Below are positions 1-11,430 of a DNA stretch of 64,000 bases, in pieces. Source of the stretch: Taxillus chinensis (lineage: Eukaryota > Streptophyta > Magnoliopsida > Santalales > Loranthaceae). Position numbers and translations under genes: made by a program. How positions within the stretch are numbered: the stretch's first letter is position 1; every line of letters begins with the position of its first letter. The notes beneath the pieces were generated by a model. It saw nothing but the letters and a program-made list of their open reading frames with translations, was not told the DNA's origin and did not search any database. The stretch lies in assembly GCA_023512835.1 (NCBI GenBank), contig CM042088.1:11152078-11216077 (forward strand), written 5' to 3'.

Positions 1-564
1 TCTGTTGCTAATGAAGCTCGGAACCTTACTCCGTGTCAGTGGTTGCTTACTCCGTATCTATTTGGTACTGGAATCCTTAGTCCGTATCAGCGCTTCCTTA
101 CTCCGTGTGAATGAGAAGGTCGGAGTGCTTATTCCGTATCAGCGCTTCCTTACTCCGCATGTAAGTTCCTTACTCTGTACGAGTTTCTTACTCCGGCGAG
201 TTTAAAGGATCGGATGGCTTACTCCGTACTAGCACATCCTTACTCCGCATGAGTGAGTGGTCCGGATTCCTTACTCCGCATCTGGTTTCCTTACTCCGTG
301 CGAATAAAGACTCGGGTCCTTATTCTGCATCAGTACTTCCTTACTCCATATGTATGGGGGACTTGGTTATTTACCAAGTGTTTGACGACACTCACTCTCA
401 TCCGGATCAGGATTATGTATCCTGTCCTTAGCTTTGCTCTTACGAGTGTATCTTCAGATTAATAACATATCTTCTGCAATGATTAAAGATAAAACACAAA
501 AGATCTCCAATCAAATTACATAGGGCTTTATCAGCATTATCCAAATTCTGGGCTTGATCCAACA
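1..564 (-). repeat. Copia-like LTR block R1 (TTACTCCG array), cut by window start
   Basis: The sequence is an irregular series of the word CTTACTCCG spaced by roughly 20-35 bases, followed by a hairpin (ACTTGGT-N5-ACCAAGT at 361-379) and a unique tail ending TTGATCCAACA. The same order occurs at 1519-2300, 25071-25789 and 25790-26630. The block at 26630 abuts a minus-strand polypurine tract, so I infer that the family is an LTR whose 5' end lies at the TCCAACA side and is read on the minus strand. Small ORFs across it are artefacts of the repeat. Its other end lies outside the window. Confidence 0.6.
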
Positions 565-1518
565 GGAATGATGATCGATTTGTGAAGACTAGCTTCAGTT
601 ATAAAGGGAGTATGGTGAACCTTAATGCCATATTGGTGTTAGTATGTTGGTTTGAGGAATTGAGGCTTAGGCTCTATGACTTGTTGGGTTCTCACCGTGA
701 AGCACAGATGATGCTATGTGCTTGACGGAGCAGGCATATGCGCCGATGGCAGGTCTGCATGGCACTGTGGCCGGGCATATTGCGCTGTGGTCGTGGCAGG
801 CATATGCGCCGATGGCAGGCCTATGTGGCACTATGTCCGGGCATATAGCGCTGTGGTAGGACTGAGTGCCCTGAGCTGGGATCTTGTTGAGGATCGTGTT
901 GAGCCGTTGAGCTCATGGAGCTAGGGTTGAGTGCCCTAAGCTGGGATCCCGTGGAGGATCATGGACAAGCTATCCTGTGTGGGCAGGCTGAGTCCTGATG
1001 TTTGTTTGTAGGCTGAGTCCTGATGATTGTGCACACTACACAGTGCACGAGTACACAGAGCATGTAGTATAGACTTGTATGTTTGCATGATGTGGAGTGT
1101 TGGGGTCACCTACTGAGCTTGTCGCTCACCCCTGCTTGTTGTTTACCTTTTTCAGGTGTGACCCGAGACTAGTGGAGGACTTTCTTCCAGGAGGACGTGC
1201 CCACTACTCTGATGTATGATACAGTACTGTATTCTGTATTGTTTTGTATTGTATCCCGGACATGAGTTCGTGGATAGTTGTATTTGCATACTGTTTGTGG
1301 TGTGATGTCTGTATGACTTTGATTTATTATATGTATGATGATTTATGGGAAAGTACATGATTGCCCTTGATGTATGACAGTATAGGGTTGTATGATTGAG
1401 ACAGCACCCGCGGTGTAGTCTCTATTGGTGCTAGTCACCAACCCCTTGACCTTTCGGGTGCAGGCAAGGGAAAGTCATGTTCCCGGTTCCGGGTTCCCAG
1501 GAATTTGGGGGCGTGAGA
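565..1518 (+). repeat. Ty3/gypsy LTR fragment, plus orientation
   Basis: The right part has hallmarks of the gypsy LTRs elsewhere in this window: a stretch resembling 'ctactgagc...gctcacccc' near 1111, and a terminus GGGGGCGTGAGA close to the canonical GGGGCGTGACA. The left end is truncated at the R1 block. No coding sequence is visible. Confidence 0.5.
731..862 (+). repeat. 66-bp tandem duplication inside LTR fragment
   Basis: Two consecutive copies beginning CAGGCATATGCGCCGATGGC at 731 and 797, with a handful of differences. Two shorter diverged repeats follow: 'gagtgccc(t/a)(a/g)agctgggatc' and 'ggctgagtcctgatg' near 1000. Confidence 0.8.
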
Positions 1519-2300
1519 GTAAAGTTCCTTACTCCGTGTTAATGAAGCTCGGATCCTTACTTTGTGTCAGTGGTTGCTTACTCCGTGTCAGTTTGATACT
1601 AAATCCTTATTCTGTGTCAGCGCTTCCTTACTCCGTATGAAAGAGAAGTCCAAAGAGCTTACTTCGTATTAGCGTTTCCTTACTCCACATGAGTTCCTTA
1701 CTCCGCATGAGGTAAAAAGCTGGATAGCTTAATCTGTATCAGCACGTCCTTACTCTACATGAGTAAAAGGTTCGGATTCCTTACTCCGCATCTATATTCC
1801 TTACTCCGTGCGAATAAAAGACTTGGGTCCTTATTCCACACAAGTCGTTCCTTACTCCGCATGTATAGAAGACTCGAATTCCTTACTCCGTGTCTTCTTG
1901 TCCTTAGTCTGCTTGAGTGGAAGACTTAGCTTTTTATTCTGCGATAACTGTTCCCTACTCCATGCTAGATGTTGACTAGGATTTCTTATTCCGCATCTAT
2001 TTGTTTTAGTCCATTAAGGTGTTAGACGCAGATTCCTTAGTCCGTTGCTTTAAATGTTTAGTCCGTGCGAATGATCCTTATTCCAAATGAGGTGTAGACT
2101 TGGTTATTTACCAAGTGTTTGATAACACTCACATTTGTCTGGATCAGGATTACGTATCATGTCCTCAGCTTTGCTCTCATGAGTGAACGTCCGAATTCGA
2201 ACATAACTTCTGCAACGACTTAAGAATAAACATGCAATGTCTCAAATCAAATTGCATAGGGTTTTATCCACATTATCCAAATTCTGGACTTGATATAACA
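1519..2300 (-). repeat. Copia-like LTR block R2 (TTACTCCG array)
   Basis: Homologous to R1 and R4. It starts 'taaagttccttactccg', as R4 does after its lead-in, carries the ACTTGGT-N5-ACCAAGT hairpin at 2098-2116, and ends 'ttgatataaca', a decayed TTGATCCAACA. It directly abuts a fragment of the short chromovirus family at 2301. Confidence 0.55.
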
Positions 2301-2337
2301 CATCGAACTTGGCACCGAACTTGGCTCTGATATCACT
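2301..2337 (-). other. Primer-binding-site fragment of short chromovirus
   Basis: Read on the minus strand, the LTR at 2338-2722 is followed by TGATATCAGAGCCAAG. This resembles the plant initiator tRNA-Met site TGGTATCAGAGC with one mismatch. The same segment flanks the LTRs at 42132 and 51286 as TGGTATCGAGCAC. The rest of the internal region is missing, so this is a truncated element rather than a clean solo LTR. Confidence 0.55.
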
Positions 2338-2722
2338 TGTCACGGGGTCAGCCTTTATCGCAGTTTAACCCGTGCGGCACCTAGTTCCCACCTGTATGAA
2401 GGAACGCTAGGTCAGCCTAACTCATTGCATTTGATCGGAACCCATCGATCAGTTATAAAATAATTGTGTAGGGAAGCGCTTAGCAGAAGAAAGATTTAAC
2501 GAAGGAAACAAATCGATTGTATTGATTGCTTGAAAACTTTACAACATCACTCCCCTACATATAGATGATAACACTTTTCTGGCATTGGCACTAAGAGACA
2601 TCATTTTAGCTAGAAAATTGAAATCTCTACAATTCACTCTATAAAATAAGTTGCAATACTTTACAAAGGGGAAATACCCCAAAATGGCTTAAGTGTACTA
2701 CGATAAACCTCGGCCCGTGACA
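2338..2722 (-). repeat. LTR of the short chromovirus family (385 bp)
   Basis: Begins TGTCACGGGG and ends CCCGTGACA, with 6-bp inverted termini. It is clearly homologous to the LTRs at 37019-37403, 42132-42467, 46253-46630 and 51286-51663. Length matches the longest copy. It is more diverged from those than they are from each other, so it is an older insertion. Confidence 0.85.
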
Positions 2723-2773
2723 CAGGGGATACCATAAGGATATGTAGTCATTTGTTTTTGATGATTTGGATTA

Positions 2774-3530
2774 CTACAAAAAGGCAATGTGCATGCTTTC
2801 TTTGGTAATATATTCCTATAAAATATTTAAAATATGATCACTGGCATTAATCGGATGCGTGTATTATATTTTTGTAAAATGTCATGATACTTTTGGGTTT
2901 AAATCTTCATTGGTTTTTATTAATTACTTTTTTGATATATCTGCACAAAGAGCATATGAAGCCTTAATAGTATTTTTAAATAAAATGAAAGTAAATATTA
3001 TATTTGGACGGTATCACTTAAAAATCGCAGTTATAGCATTTGATCAAAGATGGTGCCACCTAAAATTGCACCTAAATGCTATAAATAAAATTAGAGCTAT
3101 AGCATTCTAGAAATGTAAAATTAAAGTAAATAAGGAGTGAATTTAGCATTTATGACCCACTATTACGGCATTTTTAAAATACCACTAAAACTTATAATGG
3201 TGTTAAGCAAATGCCACCCAAAGTAATACCCGGTGTTTTGGAAACACCACTATAAAAGGACCTGTAGCGGCAACAAAAAAATGCCACCATAATCAATCTT
3301 GTTGTGGCTTTTTTGAAAATGCAACCTTAGATTAATTTGTACCGGCATTAAAAAATGCCGGGCTAAAACTGTAATCTATGCTAGCATTTTTGTAAAAATG
3401 ACGACACAAGTTTGTCTCGGCAGTACACACCCGTTATTTCGCAAAAATGCCATTATATCATATAGTGGCATTTTTAGGGTCTATAATGGCATTTTTGTGA
3501 AACGAAGGGTGAAACACATTCAACTGTAGA
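2774..3530. repeat. CACTA-like subterminal repeat region, one end only
   Basis: Starts CTACAAAAAGGCA, close to the plant CACTA (En/Spm) terminus CACTACAARAAA. It is followed by many direct and inverted copies of a word like GGCATTTTTG/CAAAAATGCC, densest at 3290-3510. This is the usual subterminal layout of CACTA elements. I find no matching right terminus (TTTGTAGTG) before the gypsy LTR at 3628, and no transposase, so it is a fragment or a non-autonomous relic. Confidence 0.45.
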
Positions 3531-3627
3531 ACATTAAACTATTCTTTTAGAAACTGTAGAGTCCACATTAAATAAAAAATAAGATATGACACAAATTAAC
3601 ATGTATAATTTACGTTTATATAATACA

Positions 3628-4076
3628 TGTCACGCCCCGGCTTTTCGGCCCGCAGAAATCGGGTAGTGAATTTCCATGCCCGCACCCGAATGGACAAGGG
3701 GTTAGTGAGAACACCGAGAAAGGGACCTTAGCAAGGGTGCCATCCCTAAAACCAAATCACACATATACAGAAATCTCATTTCAAATCACTATACAAACAA
3801 ACATACATACATGTTCTTTCCCCCATGGGGTTACATCATAGTTTTTCTAATCCAACAAAACAAACAAATACACACAAGTTTTCCACCTCTGGTGAACCTC
3901 TTAGCTCCTGTAAGCACCTGAAACAAATAAAAACAAACACAACAGGAGGGATGAGCAACCACAGCTTAGTAGGGATCCTATCACTCTACACCCTCCACTC
4001 AATACATGCTCAAAGCATAGCTATACAAACAACAAACGTCAAGACATAGCCTGAAGCAAACTAAAATCAGGGAGCA
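3628..4076 (-). repeat. Gypsy LTR fragment
   Basis: Starts TGTCACGCCCCGGC, the conserved outer end of the long gypsy LTRs here, and carries the shared segments 'gcccgcacccgaa.ggacaaggggtt' and 'ggagggatgagcaaccacagcttagtagggatc'. It stops after about 450 bp, where another LTR-like terminus (TGTAACGCCCCC) begins. Non-coding. Confidence 0.55.
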
Positions 4077-5164
4077 TGTAACGCCCCCAAATTTGAAACC
4101 TCCAAACCGGGTGCGTTAGCGGAAAATAAATATACAAATTTTATATAAATTTCAAACTATTACTTATTTAATTAAACAAACCATTCATTATTACAAATTT
4201 CAATCCAAGATCTTTAAGGTTTAGGGGTTTAGAGACTAAGTGTCCATAACCCATTATTACATAACAAAGCACACGAGCAAACAACTTAATAAATCTTTAA
4301 AATTTCACATAACTTTATTTCCAAGCACTTCTCGACTCCTTATCCTAGTTTCTCCATCCCTTAATTACCTGGGGTTGGAAAATAAATCATAAAAAGGGTG
4401 AGCTCAAATAGCCCAGTAAGGGTAAACATAAGTGGGTAAGGAAAATCATGAAGATATTGAACATAGGAAATACCATATAATATTTACACATCATACATGA
4501 TCAACATTTCACAAGGAAATCATAACATGGAAGATTATGTTTAGACATCGTATCATAACATCATGACCTAGGTTAACCACCCAGATACCGAATTATAACA
4601 TAACATATTATCACTTGGATTGACACTCTCCAGTGATGTTCTTTACCCAATGCATTGGAGGTCTTTCTGGAACCACCCATCATAAACTTACTTTGTCCAA
4701 ACATAAGAGGTTATAACAACTTTAACATACATAACATGAGGCATATTATAGAATTTCAATAAAACATTCAAAGTTAACAAGGATAACCACGAATATCAAA
4801 ATGGTTATCTACCCCAATCAATAGCATAGATTACCAAGAGAGAGATTAAAAAGAGACTAATCTAATCTTCTCAACAATAAAATGGAATTAGAAGAATAAG
4901 AAACATAAAACTCTTACAATAATAATTCCAAACAAGATAAAGAGGAAGAGAAAGGTCCCTTACAATAATAATAAAATATAGATTATAATGAAAAAGAAAA
5001 AGGGGGTAAGAAAAACCCTTACGAAATATAGACTATAATACAAAAGAAAAGGGGATAAGAAAAACCCTTACAATCGCTTGTCGTTCTCCGCGTTCTAAAC
5101 CTTAAAAATATCAAAACACTAAATTAGTATTAATGCTTGAAAAGTTCAATATCACACATATCTC

Positions 5165-5165
<1 letters not shown>

Positions 5166-5203
<38 letters not shown>
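5166..5203. repeat. (TA)n microsatellite
   Basis: About 19 uninterrupted TA units within the LTR-like region. Confidence 0.95.
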
Positions 5204-5205
<2 letters not shown>

Positions 5206-6070
5206 TACTTTAACTTATATCTTTTAATAGGCATACCGTGCTTGTGGGGTTGAATATTAATTTGGGTTCCCACTTCTATTGCTGTTCTATATCCTATTTC
5301 GATCCCATGCATCATAAGCCTTGAGTTGTGCACTAACTAGGTTATATGCCTTGAGAGTTTTTGAATAAGATTTACTTCTTGTATTGGGTGAACGGAAAAG
5401 ACGTTCGATAAGCTTATTTTTCCTACGTGTCTTCCACCTTAACCATGAGGGGATATAAGACACGGGTCTAAAGGGACGATCAAGAGGAGATAAGGATGGG
5501 GATAGTTTGTGAGGTTGAAGCATTAACAATTGGGGTTGCGGAGAAGGGTGATTGTCGGGGGAATTCATTTTGGAAGTCGTTCCTTACGATCTTTCGCTAT
5601 CTAGAACCTTAAAAATAAAAATAAAAAACATAAGTTAATATTCTCATCTTTTCACTTGAATTATAGAATGACAATATATGCTATGATAAAATACTATAAT
5701 TTAAAATCATTACACGTGTATATATAAATATATATGAGGTGGCAAGGCCAACCATGTATGTATATATACGAGGTGGTACAACCAATCATATAAATAACAT
5801 ATGTAAGGTGGTAAAACCAACCATGAATATAGTATATATGAGGTGGTAAAACCAACCATATAGATCTACATAATAAATAAGAAGTAACTTCAAAATTTCA
5901 AAATCTTAAGTATTACCTTTCGTATAACTTCGACGCTTGGTAAGTACCAAAAGCAAAAGAGGATTTGAGTAGAGTATTTGGGGTGTTAAGAGGGCTTAAG
6001 GGAGTGTTTTGAGAGGGAATTTCATGGTGTGGCTTGAGGGATTTGTGCATTAAGAGGAGAGGCAAGACAC

Positions 6071-6083
6071 TACTTATATAGGC
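6071..6083 (-). promoter_or_regulatory. Putative TATA box of the 4077 LTR
   Basis: Minus-strand CCTATATAAGTA, followed downstream by a C-rich leader-like sequence. A promoter read leftward would place the transcript start inside the LTR-like block, as expected for a minus-oriented LTR. Confidence 0.45.
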
Positions 6084-6915
6084 AAGGATGGTAGGTGTAA
6101 TAGTGTGAAAAATAGTGTACAAATTTGACTTTGGCATTAAATTAAATTATTTAAAATATATATAATACTTTATTTTCTTCATATTATCTCTTATTAAAAA
6201 CGTGGTTATCTCCTCCTACCATTAAAAAAATGTTTTAAGACTTTTAAACCTAGAAGGCTTCTTTGGCATCAAAAGTCCACATTGGTGTACTCCCTACTAA
6301 TTCAATTATAACGTTTTTAATTTTGTAGTTTTTGACAAATGGCCAATTGTATTGCATTACTAACTCAAATATCTACAAATGGGTATCAATTTTATAATTT
6401 TTAAATATGTATAACAAAAGTTATTGAATTTTAAATTCATACTAAAATGTTTACCCATTCATACTGAACCTATGTGTAGTTTTTTAAATTCTGGAATTGA
6501 TTGGCTTCATATTAAATTCTAAAATTTCTACACGTTTTAGATAAGTCATAAATGAACAAATGGGCTTTGGTTTCATGTCAATTGGATCTGTATAATTCAA
6601 GTTATGGATTTTTGAATGGGACCTCCAGAATCTGCCTCATTCAAATTTTTGGGTCTTACCTATGTTTTATACTTTTGGTAAAGTTAAGGCTTGTAATACT
6701 TAGTTACCCATAGTAATTTGGCTTAAGAAACTAAATGACATAATATATAGCATCTAAACTTTTTATGACATATAAGAAATTATTTTATTTTTTTATAACG
6801 TATTTAATATTTACGCGGATAAAATAATATAATTGCATAATCAATAAACAATAAAGTAAGATAACATTATAGCATAAAATATTATAAACCTAAATATAAA
6901 CATTAATATCATATT

Positions 6916-7200
6916 CTATGGTCTTCGTAAAATTTCTTGAATTGTATTAGCGTATGTGCGTAGGACGTGTTGTGCTTCGGCAGGAGAGCTACACAACCCT
7001 TCGGCTAACATTGTCGTGGTTGTCGCACGAATAACCTCAAACTTCTCTCTGTGTCTCGTCGCATTATATTGCAGCCATTGGACACGAGCATTTAGCTCAT
7101 CTATAGCAAAGCATAGCTTTGTAACTTCAAGTCGTATTGCTCGCCGATCTTCATCGCGTACACTATTCTCGGATGGCAGTACTTGAGAACTTGATGCCAT
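6916..7200 (-). CDS. Small hypothetical protein (94 aa)
   Basis: I do not recognise this protein. The ORF runs from ATG at 7200 to a stop at 6916. It is charged and helix-prone, with a segment rich in Arg, Glu and Ala, and has one tryptophan and few low-complexity stretches, so it looks more coding than its AT-rich surroundings. A TATA-like sequence sits just upstream (7236-7245). Codon use is GC-richer than the flanks. It could be a short plant gene, a fragment of a DNA-transposon accessory protein, or chance. No intron or signal peptide is evident. Confidence 0.35.
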   Translation of the reverse strand: MASSSQVLPSENSVRDEDRRAIRLEVTKLCFAIDELNARVQWLQYNATRHREKFEVIRATTTTMLAEGLCSSPAEAQHVLRTYANTIQEILRRP

Positions 7201-7235
7201 AACTCTTATTATTCTTCTTCTTACTTTTATACTCT

Positions 7236-7245
7236 CTTATAAATA
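7236..7245 (-). promoter_or_regulatory. TATA-like box upstream of the 94-aa ORF
   Basis: Minus-strand TTTATAAG about 40 bp upstream of the ATG at 7200. The spacing would leave a leader of only about ten bases, so the match may be fortuitous. Confidence 0.3.
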
Positions 7246-7559
7246 AAATCTCATACTCATATCTATTTATGGAAGTCCAAATGGATACTATTCATAACGG
7301 CCAGTTACTATTCTAACGGCTACTTACTAGTCACATGCTATTTGAATGACTATATTGGGTGCTTATTTTTTATCGTGATAATATCTAAAATATCCTTTCT
7401 AACTATTGTTAACAATGACATTATTATTATTTTATTATTATTACTCTTTAAGGAAGAACTTAAATAGCTAAAAATTTTGCGGGTCTTAAAGAGCAAATTC
7501 CTTCTTTTTAATCTCCAACTCTCCAGACAACTCTCACTACGTACTGGTGCCATCACTGA

Positions 7560-8060
7560 GTGCCAAGGGATAGGTATTCCAATCTGATACCGCTGCTCTG
7601 CGGGACACGTCGCTCAACCACCTCGGGTTGAGAGGACTTTTGATATCAAGGAACACCTTCTTGAGGACAAACAGACTCTCACACAAGCATAACATCTCAG
7701 GGGTCTCTACCACTTGTCATCAGAAGCCTCACAACATCTCATCCATACAACATTACACCAGGACAACCTCTCCGCATCAGGACTCGGTATATTTCCCCAC
7801 ATTCCGAAAAAGAATTATCAACAAATCACATCAGCAGGATAGCCTATCCTATCCACACAAGGACCCAGCATATTCACCACAACCCTAAATAGGATCCACA
7901 TCACCTCAGGGCACAACGTCCATGATCCTTCACAAGATCATATCAACTCAACAAGCTCATCAGGCCTTAACCTCACCCAACAGGGTACATCATAAACCAG
8001 GGGGGGCCTTAGCCACCTATCACATTCACGTAAGGGTATATCTGCACTGAGCTTAACTCA
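7560..8060. other. Unassigned non-coding region
   Basis: No credible ORF. The plus-strand reading frame at 7628-7888 is Ser/His/Pro-rich without domain character. The segment lies next to the LTR at 8061 and may be leftover gypsy DNA. Confidence 0.4.
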
Positions 8061-9047
8061 TGTCACGCCCCCAAATCTTGAAGACAACAGAATTAGGAAC
8101 GCGACTTCCCCACACCCACACCACAAGGGTCGAGGGAATTTGTGTTCAACCCAACCATGTACAACTCCACAACAGGGGTAGAATAGTACTTCCCAATGCA
8201 TTCAATTCAAGATTTATTAAAATAATACGATATTGGATTCAATTCCCATAATGTCCAACACACAGAATAACTCATATAAGTTTCACCAACAAGGTTCTAC
8301 AACTGCCACGGACCCAAGTCCGGGAAAGAAAATGACAAAATTAAATAAAAACAAATCGTCTACTAAATAAATTCTACACCAAGGATGTCCTGTCCTACTT
8401 CACTATGGCTCCACCAGCTACTCCCTACAACCTGTAGGAAATAAAAATAAAGTAGGGTAAGCACGAATGCCCAGTAGGTGGTCCCCATCTCCAGTACTCT
8501 ATTACATAAATTTCTAAGTTTTTATGATCAGTGTATGTTTGTGCTAGTGTAGTGCCACACTCTATCACAATTAAATTTCATTAAATCACAAATAAGACAT
8601 CACATCACATTTCCATATTTAAAGGTTCACACCGGCTGTTCATCCATCCACGGGATTCCCGCTACCAACTCCAGGAATTCACATCACTACTAAACAGCCA
8701 TATGTGGGACCCATGGTGTCCTTAACGACAACCTGCCACATATGGGACCTGGGTTACCAGCCATATAAGGGACCTACGGCCTCTTGCTAGCCCTATGTGG
8801 GACCCGCGGTTAACCCACCCAGTTTCATGACAAAACCACACCCATCATTAATAAACACCAATTTACCTAGAGTCCACCCACATAATTAATAAAAACCAAT
8901 TTATCACATCCACACATAATTGATAACAGAATTTCCAATATAGTGCTCAATACAATAACCATACAAACTTTCTTAATCATAAAACCAGTAACGTCACACC
9001 CCTAACAGTACACCTACATGTAGATGGATAAATAATTTAAATAAATC

Positions 9048-9053
<6 letters not shown>

Positions 9054-9086
<33 letters not shown>
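9054..9086. repeat. (TA)n microsatellite
   Basis: Pure TA repeat inside the long LTR. Confidence 0.9.
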
Positions 9087-9088
<2 letters not shown>

Positions 9089-9440
9089 ATATTGTAATCA
9101 AATCACATGACACAACAGACGTGCGCATCTTGTGCTTGCTCTCCGCCACGAGGATGCCCAATGCCCATCCAGTCTTCCCAATTCCTGAAATACGTGAAAA
9201 GCTCTCCCCCTATTACTACTACTATTATTATTAATATTATTCTTATTATTATTATTATCATTTTTTTTTAAAGGAAGCCAAGGAGGTCCGGCCCATATTG
9301 GACCGGCCCAACACACACACCAACCCGTTAGGGTTGGTGTTGGCTCGCTGAAACGGGAGGGCGCGCCGCGCCCTTCCCCCTCTTTCCCACACGCCGGCAC
9401 CAGGCACACAGAGCCCTTGGAGAAGCTGACGCTGCCGGCC

Positions 9441-9449
9441 ATGCTCTCC

Positions 9450-9501
<52 letters not shown>
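9441..9501. repeat. (CT)n microsatellite in LTR leader
   Basis: Nearly pure CT repeat, GA on the transcribed strand. It corresponds in position to the GA/CT tracts downstream of the TATA box in the other LTRs. The long Arg/Glu ORFs on the minus strand here are translations of this repeat. Confidence 0.9.
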
Positions 9502-9503
<2 letters not shown>

Positions 9504-9999
9504 GCAATGACCGCGCCTCATACCTCTCCAGCACGTAGCAGCCACGCCACCGTCCCCCTCTACCTCCCTCCGGCGCGCGACGTCTGAACCGTTCTCCCCT
9601 CTCCTTCCCTTGCTGCCAGCGCACAACACGTCGCAGCGGTCTCAGCCACGGCCACCGCTGCTCCGTCCTCCTCATACCAGCGTGCGGGCGTGCGGGCGTG
9701 CGATCGTTCCACGGACGGCGACAGCGTGGTCTTCCCTCTCCAAGCCCAGAACACGCAGGAACATTAAAGAGTCTATACATATGAATACACATATACACAT
9801 ATACTTATATAAACCTGTACAGATTAATACGAACTCTTAAAAACAAACCTGTATTTATACAATAGTGGAATTCAAGAATTACCTACCTGGATCTAGTATC
9901 GAAGAATTGATTGAACACAACGATGACTTCAACTAACTGCTCCTCCCTACCAAACTCTGTGTACAATGGAAGGAACGTAGGTTTGTGCCCTAGGTTCCA

Positions 10000-10008
10000 C
10001 CTTTTATA
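10000..10008 (-). promoter_or_regulatory. TATA box of the 8061-10516 LTR
   Basis: Minus-strand TATAAAAGG in the U3-like part of the LTR, upstream of the CT/GA leader. Confidence 0.5.
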
Positions 10009-10077
10009 CTAACATAAATATATTATAGAATCCAATACTAATAATAAATAATACTAATAATCAATATCTCAATAACA

Positions 10078-10420
10078 TAATAATAATAATAATAATAATT
10101 GATTAATTAAGAGGCTAACAATAATAATAATAATAATGATAACCCATTATTATTATTATTATTATTATTATTACTTGTACAATTATACTAATAATAATAA
10201 CAACACAATATTAACAAAGTCTAATTATTAAAATACTTATATTCTTAATAATTCCATAATGATAATAAATCCAATAATTACATCAATAATAATAATCCTA
10301 ACATCGATTATTATAATAATAATCACTCAAATACTTAAATAATTATATTAATAATATTACCACTTTAATAACAACATATTAAAATAATTCAAAATCACCA
10401 TATTAATAATAATAATAATA
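10078..10420. repeat. AAT/ATT trinucleotide-rich tract
   Basis: Interrupted (AAT)n and (ATT)n runs, the longest at about 10080-10100 and 10147-10172, within the U3 part of the long LTR. Confidence 0.85.
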
Positions 10421-10516
10421 ACCCATTATGCTAACGCTAAGGCCATGCTGGCAGATAGGTAATCCAAACTCTGTATGGTCCTAACTTTCAACCTCACACA
10501 GGTACGGGTCCTTACA

Positions 10517-11040
10517 TCCTCCCCACCTTAGGACTTTTCGTCCCCGAAAAGACGTCATCCTTAACGAGAACACTTCTCAAGCTCGAATAATTATGCATAA
10601 CCTTGCTACCACTCGCATGATAAACAAAACAACAGCCACAAATAAAATAACCAACAACTTATCCAATCATTCGCAACCAAGAATACCAACAAGCACTAAA
10701 TAAAAACGTAAATATAATCAGGAGGTTTAATACCTCAATGCACGGTAAGGATCTTGACAACTCAGCTCAAACTCAACCACTGAATATGCCATCAGGCACA
10801 ATTGACATCTCACATGGACATAAGAGTCCCACATGTCACATAAATCTCACACACAAGTATACAAGTGAGCATAACATATCATAACAGATCCAAAGGTCCC
10901 ACACAGTACACATATGTATATAAGCTAACAATAACCATAACAGTCAACATACCATGAGGCTCTCACAGTGTCGACCACCCTTACTACCCCTTCGACACCT
11001 TAGCCATCATGACCCAATCCATAGCATCAAAGCAGCCATA
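10517..11040 (-). other. Residual gypsy 3' non-coding region
   Basis: Begins with the polypurine tract complement 'tcctccccacctta' and the 'ggacttttcgtccccgaaaa' segment typical of the 3' end of the Tekay-like elements. No integrase reading frame follows, so the internal part has been deleted or replaced by the next LTR remnant. Confidence 0.5.
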
Positions 11041-11430
11041 ATAGTTTTGTCACAAAGCCTCACTAGGCTCAGTCTCACCTCTCATACACAATATTTCCTC
11101 TCAGGAACAGTATGACCTCTCAAGCATAGTATTGCCCTTCAGGCACGGCATTGCCTCTCAGGCACAATATTTTATATTACCTCTCAAGTACATTGCATCT
11201 CAGATACATTACTATATTACCTCTCAGGTGCATTACTATATTACCTCTCAGGCATTGCATGGCCTCTCAAGCATCGTATTGCCCCTCGGGCACAACATTT
11301 CCTCTCAGGCACAATATTCTATTACCTCTAAGGTACATTACCTCTCAGGTACATTAATGTATTACCTCTCAGCTATATTCTTATATTACCTCTCAGGTAG
11401 AGTAGCCTCTTAGGCTCTGAACACCTCTCA
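11041..11430. repeat. CCTCTCAGG minisatellite
   Basis: About 15 irregular copies of a unit like CCTCTCAGGCACAATATT, period roughly 16-28 bp. Related 'cctctcaggcgccacacaggcc' repeats lie at the equivalent place in the LTRs at 27072 and 34339, so this marks a decayed LTR of the same superfamily. ORFs over it are repeat artefacts. Confidence 0.75.

Larger units (their letters stand above)
4077..6160 (-). repeat. Long gypsy-type LTR, right edge undefined
   Basis: Starts TGTAACGCCCCCAAATTT, an LTR-type terminus. It contains 'gggtgagctcaaatagcccagtaagggt', the degenerate counterpart of the 'gctcagtagggatc' segment in the other LTRs. Minus-strand promoter-like sequence lies near 6077. Internal short tandem repeats occur at about 4950-5070 ('cccttac...aaaagaaaagggg') and 5735-5865 ('gaggtggtaaaaccaaccat', four copies). 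The right edge is not determinable; similar AT-rich sequence runs on to about 6900. No retroviral domain is readable; ORFs at 5287-5568 and 5913-6137 are low-complexity and I do not call them genes. Confidence 0.4.
8061..10516 (-). repeat. Long gypsy LTR (2456 bp), minus orientation
   Basis: Outer ends are TGTCACGCCCCC (8061) and GGGTCCTTACA (10516), so read on the minus strand the LTR starts TGTAAGGACCC and ends GGGGGCGTGACA. The next bases on the right, 'tcctccccaccttaggacttttcgtccccgaaaa', match the polypurine tract and 'gaggacgaaaagtcttaagggggagagga' segment found at 28786, 53068 and 62160. This identifies it as the 3' LTR of a minus-strand Tekay/Del-type element whose coding region is gone. 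A TATA box (TATAAAAGG, minus) lies at 10000-10008, and a CT-rich leader around 9440-9500. Confidence 0.75.

Noticed and set aside
7628..7888. 86-codon plus-strand ORF rich in Ser, His and Pro
   Set aside because: No start context, no domain, adjacent to LTR remnants.
9258..9798. Several overlapping minus-strand ORFs of 114-156 codons
   Set aside because: They are translations of a CT/GA microsatellite and GC-rich LTR leader, overlapping each other in all frames with Arg-Glu repeats.
11132..11413. 93-codon ORF over the CCTCTCAGG minisatellite
   Set aside because: It is the translation of a tandem repeat, open in more than one frame.
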